64,000 nucleotides of DNA from positions 1-64,000 of the forward strand of contig CAJQNS010000072.1 of the NCBI GenBank assembly GCA_905479735.1, given 5' to 3'. This DNA is from an uncultured Desulfofustis sp. (GTDB lineage Bacteria > Desulfobacterota > Desulfobulbia > Desulfobulbales > Desulfocapsaceae). The position numbers and the translations under genes are program-made. This document shows positions 37,236 through 48,566 of the stretch, one piece after another (position 1 is the stretch's first letter; each line of letters begins with the position of its first letter). Below the pieces are notes generated by a model, which saw only the letters and a list, made by a program, of their open reading frames with translations, made no database searches and was not told the origin of the DNA.

Positions 37236-39191
37236 TCAGCTCAAATCGTCAACGCTGACCACCGGCCCGTATTTCTCTTTGAGGGCCAGAAGTTCGCTTT
37301 TCTGTTTTTCATAAACAGCAAACAGCTGGGGCGGAATATCGTTTTCCTTTTCATAGGCCTCGGTCTGCATATCGATCCGGTTCAGGATGTTGTCGACGTA
37401 GAGGGCAAATTGCATGTCGTAAAGGGATTTGGGATATTCTTTGTCGATGCCGCCAAATAGTTTTTTGAGATCCTCGTAGTAAGGCAGCCAGCCGATCGGT
37501 GAGTCGATGGCCTTGACATCGCCGTTGGCAAAAAGCTCGAGCCAGCCGAGCCACACTTTTACATCTTTTTTCTCTCCCAGCAGGCCCGATCCGGAGCCAC
37601 CGCGATTCTCGTAGGTGAGAAAGTAGTTGAGACCGGCCATTATCGGTCTGCCCTGGTCCGAGATCTGCTCGGAATTGAAAAACAGGAACTGGGCATCCAT
37701 ATAGTCGGCCAGCGCCCCGGGGATAAAGGGAGCGTTGGCCCAGGGCTGCCTGCGAACACCGGTCACGCCAATTTCGGTGGCCGTGGCCTGGGAGACGATC
37801 GAGGCGCCAATGACAACGCCTTCGTCCATGGATTTTGCCGCCCAGACTGGAGGCATGGTGTCGCTGTCCCGGCCGGAATAGGTGATGACCTTGACAGGAA
37901 CGCCGGCCGGATCCTCGGCCGCCTCGGTGTTGTGGTTGGCGATGGCCTCGGCCAGCAGCGTACAGCGAGAGTTTTTGTGTGACATGGGCACCAGGTTGCC
38001 GTCGGCATCGGTCTTGCCGGTCCACCATTCTCCCTGAAAGTTCACACCTTTTTCGGGTGGGGTTTCACCGTTGCCCACCCAGTGAGGAACGTCATGTTCA
38101 TCGATCAGCACGTTGGACCAGATCACTTCGGTGCCGTCACCTCTGAGGCAGTCCATCAGATAGGGATCACCCTCGCGGTTGACGTCCTCGACAATGCCGA
38201 AAATGCCTTTCTCGGGGTTAATTGCCCGAACAGTCCCGTCGGCGGCAATCCACAACTGGGCGAGATCGTCGCCGATGAAATCGGTACCGACCATTGCCGT
38301 TGTCGTTTTTCCGCAGCCGGAAGGGGCTGCGCCGGCCATAAAGGTTTTGCGGCCGTCCAGTCCCGTCATTCCAGTGATGAACATATGCTCGGAGAGGTGT
38401 TCACCAGTCTTGTAGTAAGTTGCATAGTCGACGCAGAAGCGATGGTTGCCCTTTTTCATCAGCAGGGTGTTGCCGGCGTAGGTGCAGTAGCATGAAAAGG
38501 TGGTCAGCCAACTCCGGTCCATGAAAATTCTGGCGTTGGGCACATCCTCGGGCCGGTTGGCGCCTTCCGAGTGGACATTGGTAAAGAAGACCCCGACCCG
38601 GTCGGCCTCGCTGTCAAACTTGTCGTAACAGTTGCGGTACAGTAGTTCGGCGGAGTGGAGCACGTAGGTGGAGGAGGAAATCTCGATGGCCGGTATGGAG
38701 GCTTCGGCGCCGACGGGACCGCGACTGTAGAAGCCGATCATCATGGTCAGCCCCTTCATGATGCCGTCCATATAGGTGCGAACGTAATCGGTGCCCTCGT
38801 CTCGCAAAATGGATTTTGCCAGTGAACTCATTTTCTCGCCTTCATTGATGATATAGAAGGTCTGGTTCACCAGCCGAGCCTGATCCTGGGGCAGATCAAA
38901 ATGAATGGTGTGGCCGTCTTTGGCGAGTTTTCGCTCTTCACCTTTGTCGAGACTGTAGTGCCTGATCCAGTCAAGATCTTCTGCGCTGCCACTATTTAAG
39001 AAGACCGAGTCCGGTTTGCAGTGGACGATGGCGTTGGCGATTTTGATCAGGGCGTCAGCATTGGTGATGACTGACAGTTTTTTGAGATTGGCTTCATCAA
39101 GGTTGTCACTGAGGACGTTCTGCGCCTCGGCAAGTGAACTGATTCCTCCGACCACAGCCAGGATGTCGGAGCCTTTGGATAACTCGAGCAT
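37236..39191 (-). CDS. pckG: phosphoenolpyruvate carboxykinase (GTP)
   Basis: 651 aa, longer than most GTP-dependent PEPCKs (about 600-620) but with the family signatures: MTGLDGRKTFMAGAAPSGCG and KTTTAMVGTDFIGDDLAQLW, containing the nucleotide P-loop and the hypervariable Cys loop. Also visible are NPEKGIFGIVEDVN and the GTP-site region near QFLFFNSEQISDQGRPIMAG. It interconverts oxaloacetate and phosphoenolpyruvate with GTP, linking the citrate cycle to gluconeogenesis. Single gene with its own terminator. The N-terminal ~70 residues are less conserved. Confidence 0.92.
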   Translation of the reverse strand: MLELSKGSDILAVVGGISSLAEAQNVLSDNLDEANLKKLSVITNADALIKIANAIVHCKPDSVFLNSGSAEDLDWIRHYSLDKGEERKLAKDGHTIHFDLPQDQARLVNQTFYIINEGEKMSSLAKSILRDEGTDYVRTYMDGIMKGLTMMIGFYSRGPVGAEASIPAIEISSSTYVLHSAELLYRNCYDKFDSEADRVGVFFTNVHSEGANRPEDVPNARIFMDRSWLTTFSCYCTYAGNTLLMKKGNHRFCVDYATYYKTGEHLSEHMFITGMTGLDGRKTFMAGAAPSGCGKTTTAMVGTDFIGDDLAQLWIAADGTVRAINPEKGIFGIVEDVNREGDPYLMDCLRGDGTEVIWSNVLIDEHDVPHWVGNGETPPEKGVNFQGEWWTGKTDADGNLVPMSHKNSRCTLLAEAIANHNTEAAEDPAGVPVKVITYSGRDSDTMPPVWAAKSMDEGVVIGASIVSQATATEIGVTGVRRQPWANAPFIPGALADYMDAQFLFFNSEQISDQGRPIMAGLNYFLTYENRGGSGSGLLGEKKDVKVWLGWLELFANGDVKAIDSPIGWLPYYEDLKKLFGGIDKEYPKSLYDMQFALYVDNILNRIDMQTEAYEKENDIPPQLFAVYEKQKSELLALKEKYGPVVSVDDLS

Positions 39192-39468
39192 GCTCTACTC
39201 CTTGGTTAAGTTGATATGCGGAAAACACGGTCTTACGGTGATTTCCAAGTCAGGAAGCTGGATTATTGATCGCGCAATGATAAGTATTAATTAAAACTCA
39301 GTCAAGGATGCCCGGATGATGAGCTTTTTCAAACACCGTCCGCAAATCTACTTTATTTTCATGCGTTTTCAAGGAAAATGCCGTAAGCTTTGGAGCGATT
39401 TTATCTCACGCCTTTAGGGCGCGTATCATCATCTATAATTACTGCCTGGCAATATAAGGAGGAAAAAC

Positions 39469-39774
39469 ATGATTCATGTCATTGCATCGGTGTCGATCAA
39501 GCAGGGTAGTCGGGGCGAATTTCTGGAAATATTCAAGGCCAATGTGAGAAAAGTCCTACAGGAGCAGGGCTGCATCGAATATCGGCCGGCTGTGGATTTA
39601 GCCACCGGGCTCGATCCGCAGGTTCTCGATGAAAACCTGGTGACCGTCATTGAAAAGTGGGAAAGCCTCGAGGATCTTCACGCCCACCTGTCGGCTCCGC
39701 ATATGCTCGCCTACAGGGAGAAGGTCAGTTCCATGGTTGAAGGTGTGAACTTGAAGGTGCTCGAGGACGCCTGA
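39469..39774 (+). CDS. antibiotic biosynthesis monooxygenase-fold (YgiN-like) protein
   Basis: 101 aa. MIHVIASVSIKQGSRGEFLE, QGCIEYRPAVDLAT and VTVIEKWESLEDLHAHLSAP define the dimeric alpha-beta barrel ABM family, in which YgiN acts as a quinol monooxygenase. The usual N-terminal strand, the conserved Glu-Lys-Trp and the His-rich helix are in place. Activity in an anaerobe is uncertain. ATG 39469 follows AAGGAGGAAA. Confidence 0.9.
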   Translation: MIHVIASVSIKQGSRGEFLEIFKANVRKVLQEQGCIEYRPAVDLATGLDPQVLDENLVTVIEKWESLEDLHAHLSAPHMLAYREKVSSMVEGVNLKVLEDA

Positions 39775-39882
39775 GAAAAAGGAGTCGTCGCCCTTCTTTT
39801 CCTAAAAACCTGACTTAATATATCGCTCAACGTGAAATGCTCTGCCGGGAAGGCAGCAAAAGGAAATCAAAGAGGAATGCAG

Positions 39883-40758
39883 ATGAGATGGCTTGTGGTG
39901 CTCGATCCGCTTGACGGGTTGATCTCGAAGACCGATACATCGCTGGCGGTGATTAACAGAGCTCGGGTGGAGGGAATCGAGGTCGATACCGCCACCATTG
40001 AAGAGCTCTATTTCGAAGAACAGGCAAGGGTCCTGGCCACTGGTGCCGACGGCTCGACTGAGCCGAAGGTCCTGGGCGGCTACGACCTGATCTTCATGCG
40101 CAAGGAGCCTCCCTATGACATGCGCTTTCATTACGCCACCCACCTGCTCTCGCTGAGCAATACGCTGGTACTCAACAGTCCCTCCGCCCTGCGTGATTTC
40201 AATGAGAAGTTGATTGTTCTGCCGTTTGCCAAGTATATGCCGCCAACACTGGTGGCTGCAGATCTATCGGTAATCGGGGGGTTTATCAGCCGCCAGGGGC
40301 GGGTGGTGGTCAAATCCCTGGACAGTTTTCAGGGTAAATCCGTACAGCTGCTCGCCGAAAATGATACGGAGCTGCTGCAATCTTTTACCAACGGTGGGAC
40401 CAAGCCGGTGATGGTGCAGAAATTTCTTGAAGATGTTTACGACGGTGATAAGCGGGTAATCACCATTGGAGACCAGGTGGCAGGGGCCGCCTTGCGCAAG
40501 CCGAAACAGGGCTATCACGCCAATTTTGCCAACAGCGAGGCGCTGAAAAGTCCCCTGAGCGCACGTGAACAGGCTGCTATGGATGAACTTTGCCCCTGGA
40601 TGGTTTCCCAGGGCATTCATTTTTCCGGGCTCGACTTCATCGGCGGCTATCTGACTGAGATTAACATCACTTGTCCAACCGGAATCGTCCAGATCTCCGA
40701 ACTCGAAGGCAGGGATCTGGCCGGCGAAATCGTCGACTATTTCTCACAACTGGTGTGA
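39883..40758 (+). CDS. gshB: glutathione synthetase-like ATP-grasp ligase
   Basis: 291 aa, slightly shorter than E. coli GshB (316). Order of motifs: MRWLVVLDPLDGLISKTDTS (N-terminal domain), GYDLIFMRKEPPYDMRFHYA, NSPSALRDFNEKLIVLPFAK, VVVKSLDSFQGKSVQL, and the metal-site LDFIGGYLTEINITCPTGI. The enzyme would add glycine to gamma-glutamylcysteine. ATG at 39883 follows AGAGGA; ATG 39877 is also possible. It starts an apparent cluster with a two-gene ABC transporter and a glutaredoxin on the same strand. No gshA is seen in the window. Confidence 0.85.
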   Translation: MRWLVVLDPLDGLISKTDTSLAVINRARVEGIEVDTATIEELYFEEQARVLATGADGSTEPKVLGGYDLIFMRKEPPYDMRFHYATHLLSLSNTLVLNSPSALRDFNEKLIVLPFAKYMPPTLVAADLSVIGGFISRQGRVVVKSLDSFQGKSVQLLAENDTELLQSFTNGGTKPVMVQKFLEDVYDGDKRVITIGDQVAGAALRKPKQGYHANFANSEALKSPLSAREQAAMDELCPWMVSQGIHFSGLDFIGGYLTEINITCPTGIVQISELEGRDLAGEIVDYFSQLV

Positions 40759-40771
40759 TGCTCCTACTCCG

Positions 40772-41677
40772 ATGAATGCTTTATCGATCAAAGATCTGAG
40801 AAAAAGATACAACAGCGGCCTCGAGGCGCTCAACGGCATCACCCTCGATGTCAAAGAGGGCGAGTTTTTTGGCCTGCTCGGTCCCAATGGTGCCGGAAAA
40901 ACCACGACCATCGGTATTATTACTTCGCTGGTGACTAAGACGGACGGTAAGGTTACCGTGTTCGGCATCGATATAGATGTGGATTTTTCCGCAGCCAAGC
41001 GAATGATTGGCGTTGTTCCCCAGGAATTCAACTTCTCGATTTTTGAAAAAGTTGAGGATATTGTCTGCCAGCAGGCCGGCTATTACGGGATCGGCCGTGA
41101 TCAGGCAGCGGCGAGCAGCGAAAAATATCTCAGACAACTCGGTCTCTGGGAAAAACGGCGAACCACCGCCCGGGAGCTTTCGGGAGGAATGAAGCGCAGA
41201 CTGATGATCGCCCGGGGTCTGGTCCATGAACCCAGGCTGCTCATTCTCGACGAGCCGACCGCCGGCGTCGATGTTGAACTGCGGCGCGGCATGTGGGATT
41301 TTCTTGAAAAGCTGAACCGGAAAGGCAGGACAATCATCCTGACCACCCATTACCTCGAGGAGGCAGAACGGCTCTGCTCTCGAATCGCTATCATTTCCGA
41401 CGGCAGGATTATCGAAAATGCCAGCAAGAGGGAGCTGCTTAAAAAGCTCGATAAGGAGACTTTTGTTTTGGATGTCAGGGACAGCAATAGAGAAATTGCG
41501 CCACTGGAAAAGGTGAGCTTCCTTGCCGTAGACGAAACCACCCTGGAGGCGACCATCACCAAGGGGCAGTCACTCAACCTGGTGTTCGAGCATCTCGGCC
41601 GTCATGGGATAGAGGTCGATTCTATGCGCAGCAAAACGAATCGACTGGAAGAAATATTCATGGGGATGGTCGAGTGA
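40772..41677 (+). CDS. ABC transporter ATP-binding protein (YadG-like)
   Basis: 301 aa. Walker A GPNGAGKTTT (about residues 37-46), Q-loop VVPQEF, signature ELSGGMKRR, Walker B LLILDEPTAGVD and switch His in LTTHYLEEAERL are intact. The C-terminal ~70 residues are an accessory domain usual in ABC-2 exporters. It overlaps the permease gene start by 4 bp. Pairs with 41674-42444; the substrate is not known. Confidence 0.95.
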   Translation: MNALSIKDLRKRYNSGLEALNGITLDVKEGEFFGLLGPNGAGKTTTIGIITSLVTKTDGKVTVFGIDIDVDFSAAKRMIGVVPQEFNFSIFEKVEDIVCQQAGYYGIGRDQAAASSEKYLRQLGLWEKRRTTARELSGGMKRRLMIARGLVHEPRLLILDEPTAGVDVELRRGMWDFLEKLNRKGRTIILTTHYLEEAERLCSRIAIISDGRIIENASKRELLKKLDKETFVLDVRDSNREIAPLEKVSFLAVDETTLEATITKGQSLNLVFEHLGRHGIEVDSMRSKTNRLEEIFMGMVE

Positions 41678-42444
41678 TGCAGGAAAGCCTGATCTGCCTT
41701 TATACAATTGCCCGGCGGGAAACCACCAGGATTTTCAGGATCTGGGTACAGACCCTGGTGCCCCCGGTGATCACCATGACGCTCTATTTCATCGTTTTCG
41801 GGACCTTTATAGGTTCCCAGCTTTCCGGTATCAATGGCTTTGAGTACATGGCCTTTATCGCCCCCGGCCTGATCATGATGTCGATTATCACCAACTCCTA
41901 TACCAATACCGTATCGAGCTTCTTCTCTACTAAATTTCAGAAGAACATCGAGGAAATGCTGGTCAGCCCGACCCCGAACTGGGTAATCGTTCTGGGGTTC
42001 GTCTCCGGCGGTGTAGTCCGGGGACTGAGTGTTGGTTTTCTGGTCTCCATGGTCAGTCTCATATTTATCCGGCTGCCGCTCTACAGCATCGTCATTACCT
42101 CACTGTTCGCCTTTCTGACCAGTTTCGTCTTCGCTCTGGCCGGTATGATCAACGGTATATTCGCCAAGAAATTCGATGATATCTCTATCATCCCAACCTT
42201 CGTAATCACACCGCTCACCTATCTCGGCGGGGTCTTCTACTCGATCTCGCTGCTGCCGGATTTCTGGCAGATGATCTCCAAAGCCAACCCGATTATTTAC
42301 ATGATCGATGGGTTTCGCTACGGATTCCTGGGCATCGCCGACATGAGTGTGATGACCGGTCTGGGCATGCTTATATTTTTTGCAGTGGTATTATTCTCGA
42401 TCAATATCTATCTCCTCAAAAAGGGGATCGGTATAAGGACCTGA
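41674..42444 (+). CDS. ABC-2 type permease (YadH-like)
   Basis: 256 aa with six hydrophobic helices. TRIFRIWVQTLVPPVITMTL, GFEYMAFIAPGLIMMSIITN and IPTFVITPLTYLGGVFYSIS followed by LLPDFWQMISKANPI are the ABC-2 membrane family pattern. It starts at GTG 41674 (or ATG 41677), overlapping the ATPase stop. Likely an exporter. Its placement between gshB and a glutaredoxin is suggestive but proves nothing about the substrate. Confidence 0.93.
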   Translation: MMQESLICLYTIARRETTRIFRIWVQTLVPPVITMTLYFIVFGTFIGSQLSGINGFEYMAFIAPGLIMMSIITNSYTNTVSSFFSTKFQKNIEEMLVSPTPNWVIVLGFVSGGVVRGLSVGFLVSMVSLIFIRLPLYSIVITSLFAFLTSFVFALAGMINGIFAKKFDDISIIPTFVITPLTYLGGVFYSISLLPDFWQMISKANPIIYMIDGFRYGFLGIADMSVMTGLGMLIFFAVVLFSINIYLLKKGIGIRT

Positions 42445-42449
42445 AAAAA

Positions 42450-42695
42450 ATGGTAGAACTCTATGTGACTTCAACCTGTCCGTTCTGTATCAAAGTGATA
42501 CGGGCGGCCGAAGCAATAGGACTGCTGGAAGGACAAGATTATCTCATCGTCGAGGCCGGTCATGGTACGCCAGGACGAAAGAAAGTGGTCGATACCGGCG
42601 GCAAGTCCATGGTACCGTTTCTCCTGGACGGTGACTCGTGGATGTATGAAAGTGATGATATTATCGACTATCTCAGAGACAAATTTTCATCCTAG
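42450..42695 (+). CDS. glutaredoxin-family protein
   Basis: 81 aa thioredoxin fold: MVELYVTSTCPFCIKVIRAA with active site CPFC at residues 10-13, then GGKSMVPFLLDGDSWMYESD containing the cis-Pro (VP) and a DDIIDYL helix. The length suits a small glutaredoxin or NrdH-like redoxin. It starts 6 bp after the permease and is probably co-transcribed with the gshB cluster. Confidence 0.88.
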   Translation: MVELYVTSTCPFCIKVIRAAEAIGLLEGQDYLIVEAGHGTPGRKKVVDTGGKSMVPFLLDGDSWMYESDDIIDYLRDKFSS

Positions 42696-42909
42696 TTTTA
42701 AGACAACAATTTCCAGTCTTTTACACACAACTATACTGCAGCAATTTCATGGTTCGGCAGGTTATTACCAGCCAGTGCTATTTTGATCCCTTTGATCGAA
42801 TATTCACGCTTGATAAGACTGCAGGTGCATGAGGGCCGGTGGCGGTCGATTGTCAATGGGTTGTAGGTTGAAAGCGGGTCTTCGAGATGCGGGAATTGGT
42901 CAACTGAAT

Positions 42910-45095
<2,186 letters not shown>

Positions 45096-45250
45096 AATCT
45101 CTCCTTGTGGGTCTGATTTTTTAATCTTGCCCGAAAATGCACATCGGACTAAGGTGCGGCGTACGCCAGCGGATTTGCTGTCAATCATGCGTACTGAAGC
45201 AGAATAATTTTGATTTCCACCCGAGTCAATGACTGAAGGAGTATTTGAGG

Positions 45251-46267
45251 ATGAAACATATACTGGTGACCGGCGGGGCAGGGTATATCGGCAGCCATAC
45301 CTGCCTGGAATTGCTCGAGCAGGGATATGAGATTACCGTTGTCGACAACCTCGGCAATGCCAAGAAAGAATCGCTGAAGCGGGTCGAACGTCTGAGCGGC
45401 GGGCGGATAAACCTGGTCGTCATCGATGTGCGTGACCGGGAGAGGCTGGCTGCAGTCTTTGCTGGGGCCGAACGCCCCATTGAGGCGGTCATCCATTTTG
45501 CCGGTTTAAAGGCGGTGGGTGAATCGGTCCAGAAACCGCTGCTCTACTATCAGAATAATCTGATTTCAACCCTGGTGCTGACCGAGGTGATGCTCGAGCA
45601 TGGCGTTCATAATCTTATCTTCAGCTCTTCGGCCACCGTCTATGGTGATCCGGAAAATAGCCCCATTCCTGAGGAGGCGCCTCTTTTTTGTACCAACCCC
45701 TACGGCCGCACCAAACTGATGACCGAGGAGATCTTGCGCGACATCAATCGGGCCCACCCGCAACTCAATGTTGTTCTGCTGCGCTATTTCAACCCGGTGG
45801 GTGCTCATCTTAGTGGTGAGATTGGTGAAGATCCCAATGGCATCCCGAATAATCTGGCGCCCTATATCACCCAGGTGCTGATCGGCAAGCTTGACGAGCT
45901 TTCGGTGTTCGGTGATGACTATCCAACCCCTGATGGTTCAGGAGTCAGAGACTACATCCATGTCGTGGATCTGGCTCGGGGTCATGTCAAGGCCCTGGAC
46001 AAACTGGCTGAGAATCCCGGAGTCGTGGCTTATAATCTGGGAACCGGACGGGGCTATTCGGTGCTTGAAGTCATTCAAGGGTTTGAAAAGGCCAGCGGCA
46101 GAGCAGTGGCCTACCGGGTCGCTCAGCGACGCCCGGGAGATGCGGCAAGCTGTTATGCAGATCCGGCCAGGGCCGAGCGGGAATTGAACTGGAAAGCCGA
46201 GTTTGATCTCGATCAGATGTGTATTGACAGCTGGAACTGGCAGCGGAAAAACCCGGAAGGCTATTAA
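45251..46267 (+). CDS. galE: UDP-glucose 4-epimerase
   Basis: 338 aa short-chain dehydrogenase. MKHILVTGGAGYIGSHTCLE holds the G-x-x-G-x-x-G NAD site; LIFSSSATVYGDPENSP and NPYGRTKLMTEEIL give the catalytic Ser/Thr and Y-x-x-x-K. LRYFNPVGAHLSGEIGEDP and DGSGVRDYIHVVDLARGHVK are GalE-specific. It interconverts UDP-glucose and UDP-galactose for surface polysaccharide. ATG at 45251 is preceded by GAAGGAG 10 bp upstream. Single gene. Confidence 0.96.
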   Translation: MKHILVTGGAGYIGSHTCLELLEQGYEITVVDNLGNAKKESLKRVERLSGGRINLVVIDVRDRERLAAVFAGAERPIEAVIHFAGLKAVGESVQKPLLYYQNNLISTLVLTEVMLEHGVHNLIFSSSATVYGDPENSPIPEEAPLFCTNPYGRTKLMTEEILRDINRAHPQLNVVLLRYFNPVGAHLSGEIGEDPNGIPNNLAPYITQVLIGKLDELSVFGDDYPTPDGSGVRDYIHVVDLARGHVKALDKLAENPGVVAYNLGTGRGYSVLEVIQGFEKASGRAVAYRVAQRRPGDAASCYADPARAERELNWKAEFDLDQMCIDSWNWQRKNPEGY

Positions 46268-46502
46268 TTACAGCTGGTTTGATGTGCTGGAAAACAGTAT
46301 TTGAGGCGTTGGATCTGTCCTGGTTCCAACCACTCCTCTACATTGTCGTACCTCCTCTTTTCTTTGGTGATTTCAGACGTTTGATTGCTATTCATCAGAT
46401 TCTGTTTAAAAAACAATAAATTTTTCTTGAATTCGACTGGTCCGGGTGCTAGTTTTGTGCCTTCGTTTTACGTTATGCAACTTTTGCACAACTCGACCAG
46501 GT

Positions 46503-47006
46503 ATGAGTTCAACGATAATTTTTGGCTGTGGTAACACCCTCATGGGCGATGACGGTTTTGGCCCTGCAGTGGTTGACAAATTGAATGGTGGGGGCACCCT
46601 GCCCGATGGGGTTGAAGCCATCGATGCGATGACCGGTGTCCGTGAGTATTTGTTCGACTACCTGCTCAGCGAAGAAGGCCGCCCTGAGCATATTATTATT
46701 CTTGATGCGGTTGATTTTGAGGAACGGATTCCCGGTGAACTGTTCTGCATCGAATCCTCCTCGATCCCGGCCAAAAAAATCCATGACTTTTCCCTCCATC
46801 AGTTTCCCACGGTGAACCTTCTGCAGGAGTTGGAAGCACACACCTCCATCCGGGTAACCATACTGGCCGCCCAGGCCGAGTACATCCCGGCGGAGATCGA
46901 GCCGGGGCTCACGAAGTCGATGAAATCAGCCGTTACTAAGGCATGCGAGCAGATATTGCACATTGTTCAAAATCAGCAAAACGAGGTGACCATCAATGAT
47001 GTATGA
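46503..47006 (+). CDS. hydrogenase maturation protease (HycI/HyaD family)
   Basis: 167 aa. IIFGCGNTLMGDDGFGPAVV holds the family signature G-x-G-N-x-L-x-x-D-D-G with the metal-binding Asp; a second acid is in IILDAVDFEERIPGEL, and FSLHQFPTVNLLQEL gives the third ligand region (His). It removes the C-terminal peptide of the NiFe hydrogenase large subunit after metal insertion. The large subunit at 53049 has a 25-residue extension after U-x-x-C-x-x-H, a fitting substrate. It overlaps the next gene by 11 bp, so it heads the hydrogenase/Hdr operon. Confidence 0.92.
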   Translation: MSSTIIFGCGNTLMGDDGFGPAVVDKLNGGGTLPDGVEAIDAMTGVREYLFDYLLSEEGRPEHIIILDAVDFEERIPGELFCIESSSIPAKKIHDFSLHQFPTVNLLQELEAHTSIRVTILAAQAEYIPAEIEPGLTKSMKSAVTKACEQILHIVQNQQNEVTINDV

Positions 47007-48486
47007 GTTTAGAGTCAGCGAAATGGCTGAAGAATTTGGTGTTCATCGAAATACCATAAGGAACTGGATAAATTCCGGTACCCTTGCCGCCAAGGAAGGG
47101 CCCGGCCGCAAGTACCTTATGAAGTTCGAGGACTACCAGCTTCTGTGCGAAAAATTCGGGCGGCAGGCGCACATAAAACCATCGAGCTATGTGGATCCGG
47201 ATAAGGTTCGCAAGCTCGAGGAAGATGCTCACCGGCCAGAACCGATGGTGCTCGGTTTCACCGAGAAGACTATCTGTGCCGACACCAGTTGGGCCGATAC
47301 CTGTCTGACCTGCGGAACCTGTGCCAGCGCCTGCCCGATCGCCGGGGTTGATGGATTGGATCCCAGAAAAATAGTCAGGATGGCTGTGCTCGGACTCGAA
47401 GATGAACTCAAAGACACCAACTGGCCATGGAAGTGCACCATGTGCGCCAAGTGCGAAAATGCTTGTCCGGCCGGGGTTGAGATCATGGCGCTGATGCGGC
47501 GACTGCGTGGTCTCAGAGATCGCGACCTGGTACCGGGGCCGATTCACAAAGGTGTGGTAACCTGCCTGGAGCGGGGTAATAACTTAGGCATTCCCAAAGA
47601 CGACTTTGTCTTTCTCTGTGAGGAACTGGGGGAAGAACTCGAGGAAGAAGGACTTGAGGGCTTCAAGACCCCAGTCGATGTGGTCGGCGCCAAAGTTCTG
47701 GTGACGGTCAATTCCAAAGAGCCCTTCGCTGAACCGGACGATATGAAATACTGGTGGAGGATTTTCCACGCCGCCGGTGAGTCCTGGACCATTTCCTCGG
47801 AGAATTGGGAGGGGGTCAACTGGGGGTTGTTTTCCGGTGACGACGAATCCATGAAGACGGTGGTCGGGCGCATCGTCGATAATATGAGGCGCTTGAAATG
47901 CGAGGTGCTGCTCTTACCCGAGTGAGGCCACGCCTACTATGCAACCCGGGTCGGGTTGAACAAATGGTACCCAGAAGCGCTGAACGAATTCAAGATTGTC
48001 TCGGTCTTCGATCTGCTGATGGAATACGTCGAAGAGGGCCGCATCGAGCTTGATAACAGCAGGCATCAACTGCGTGCCACCTATCACGATCCCTGCAACT
48101 ACGGGCGCAAGTCCATGAAGGCCTTTGGCGTAGCCTATTACGAGGAAGGCCGGATCATTACCCAGAAATGCTGCACCGACTACAAGGAGATGGAGCCCAA
48201 TCGGGAAAGCAATTATTGCTGTGGCGCCGGCGGTGGTGCCTGGGCCATGCCGTTTGCCCCGGAACGGGTCTTCTACGGCCGCATCAAGGCCCGGCAGATC
48301 CAGGAGACCGGTGCTGAGCTGGTGATTGCCCCCTGTCACAACTGCAGGGACCAGATGATGAAATCTCTCAATCAGGAATACGATCTCGGTATTGAAGTAA
48401 AGTATCTCTGGGAACTCGTTGCCGACTCCCTGGTCCTCCCTGGTCAGAAGCAGAAAGAGATGGAAACCGAGGAGGCCGGTGAGTAA
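46996..48486 (+). CDS. selenoprotein: HTH-fused HdrD/DsrK/TmcB-like Fe-S oxidoreductase (Sec310)
   Basis: 496 aa when TGA 47923-47925 is read as selenocysteine. Residues about 5-55 (VSEMAEEFGVHRNTIRNWIN, GRKYLMKFEDYQLLCEKFG) form an excisionase/MerR-type helix-turn-helix. Two ferredoxin sites follow: CLTCGTCASACP (about 102-113) and CTMCAKCENACP (about 147-158). The Hdr-type cysteine-rich region has LLLPE-U-GHAYY, DPCNYGR, CCGAGGG (about 408) and CHNC (about 448). In DsrK/TmcB/HdrD-like proteins the U position is Cys (PECGHA). Homology continues without a break across the TGA and a hairpin lies just behind it. It probably passes electrons to a disulfide or DsrC-like substrate; that is inference. 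The HTH fusion is odd. Confidence 0.9.
47923..47958 (+). promoter_or_regulatory. putative bacterial SECIS of the HdrD-like gene
   Basis: TGA 47923-47925, then 22 nt to a loop GGGTC (47948-47952) closed by CAACCC/GGGTTG, a perfect 6-bp stem (47942-47958). The loop contains GGU, as in E. coli fdhF SECIS. Confidence 0.7.
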
Positions 48487-48566
48487 CCGGACCTAGAATC
48501 AGGACTACAAGGAACTGGTTCCGGAGAATCCGGAATCTCAAGAATTTATAAGAGGAGACACCCACC

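Noticed and set aside
46268-46502. Sigma-54 promoter ahead of the hydrogenase cluster
   Set aside because: No TGGCAC-N5-TTGC-like element; only weak sigma-70-like sequences.
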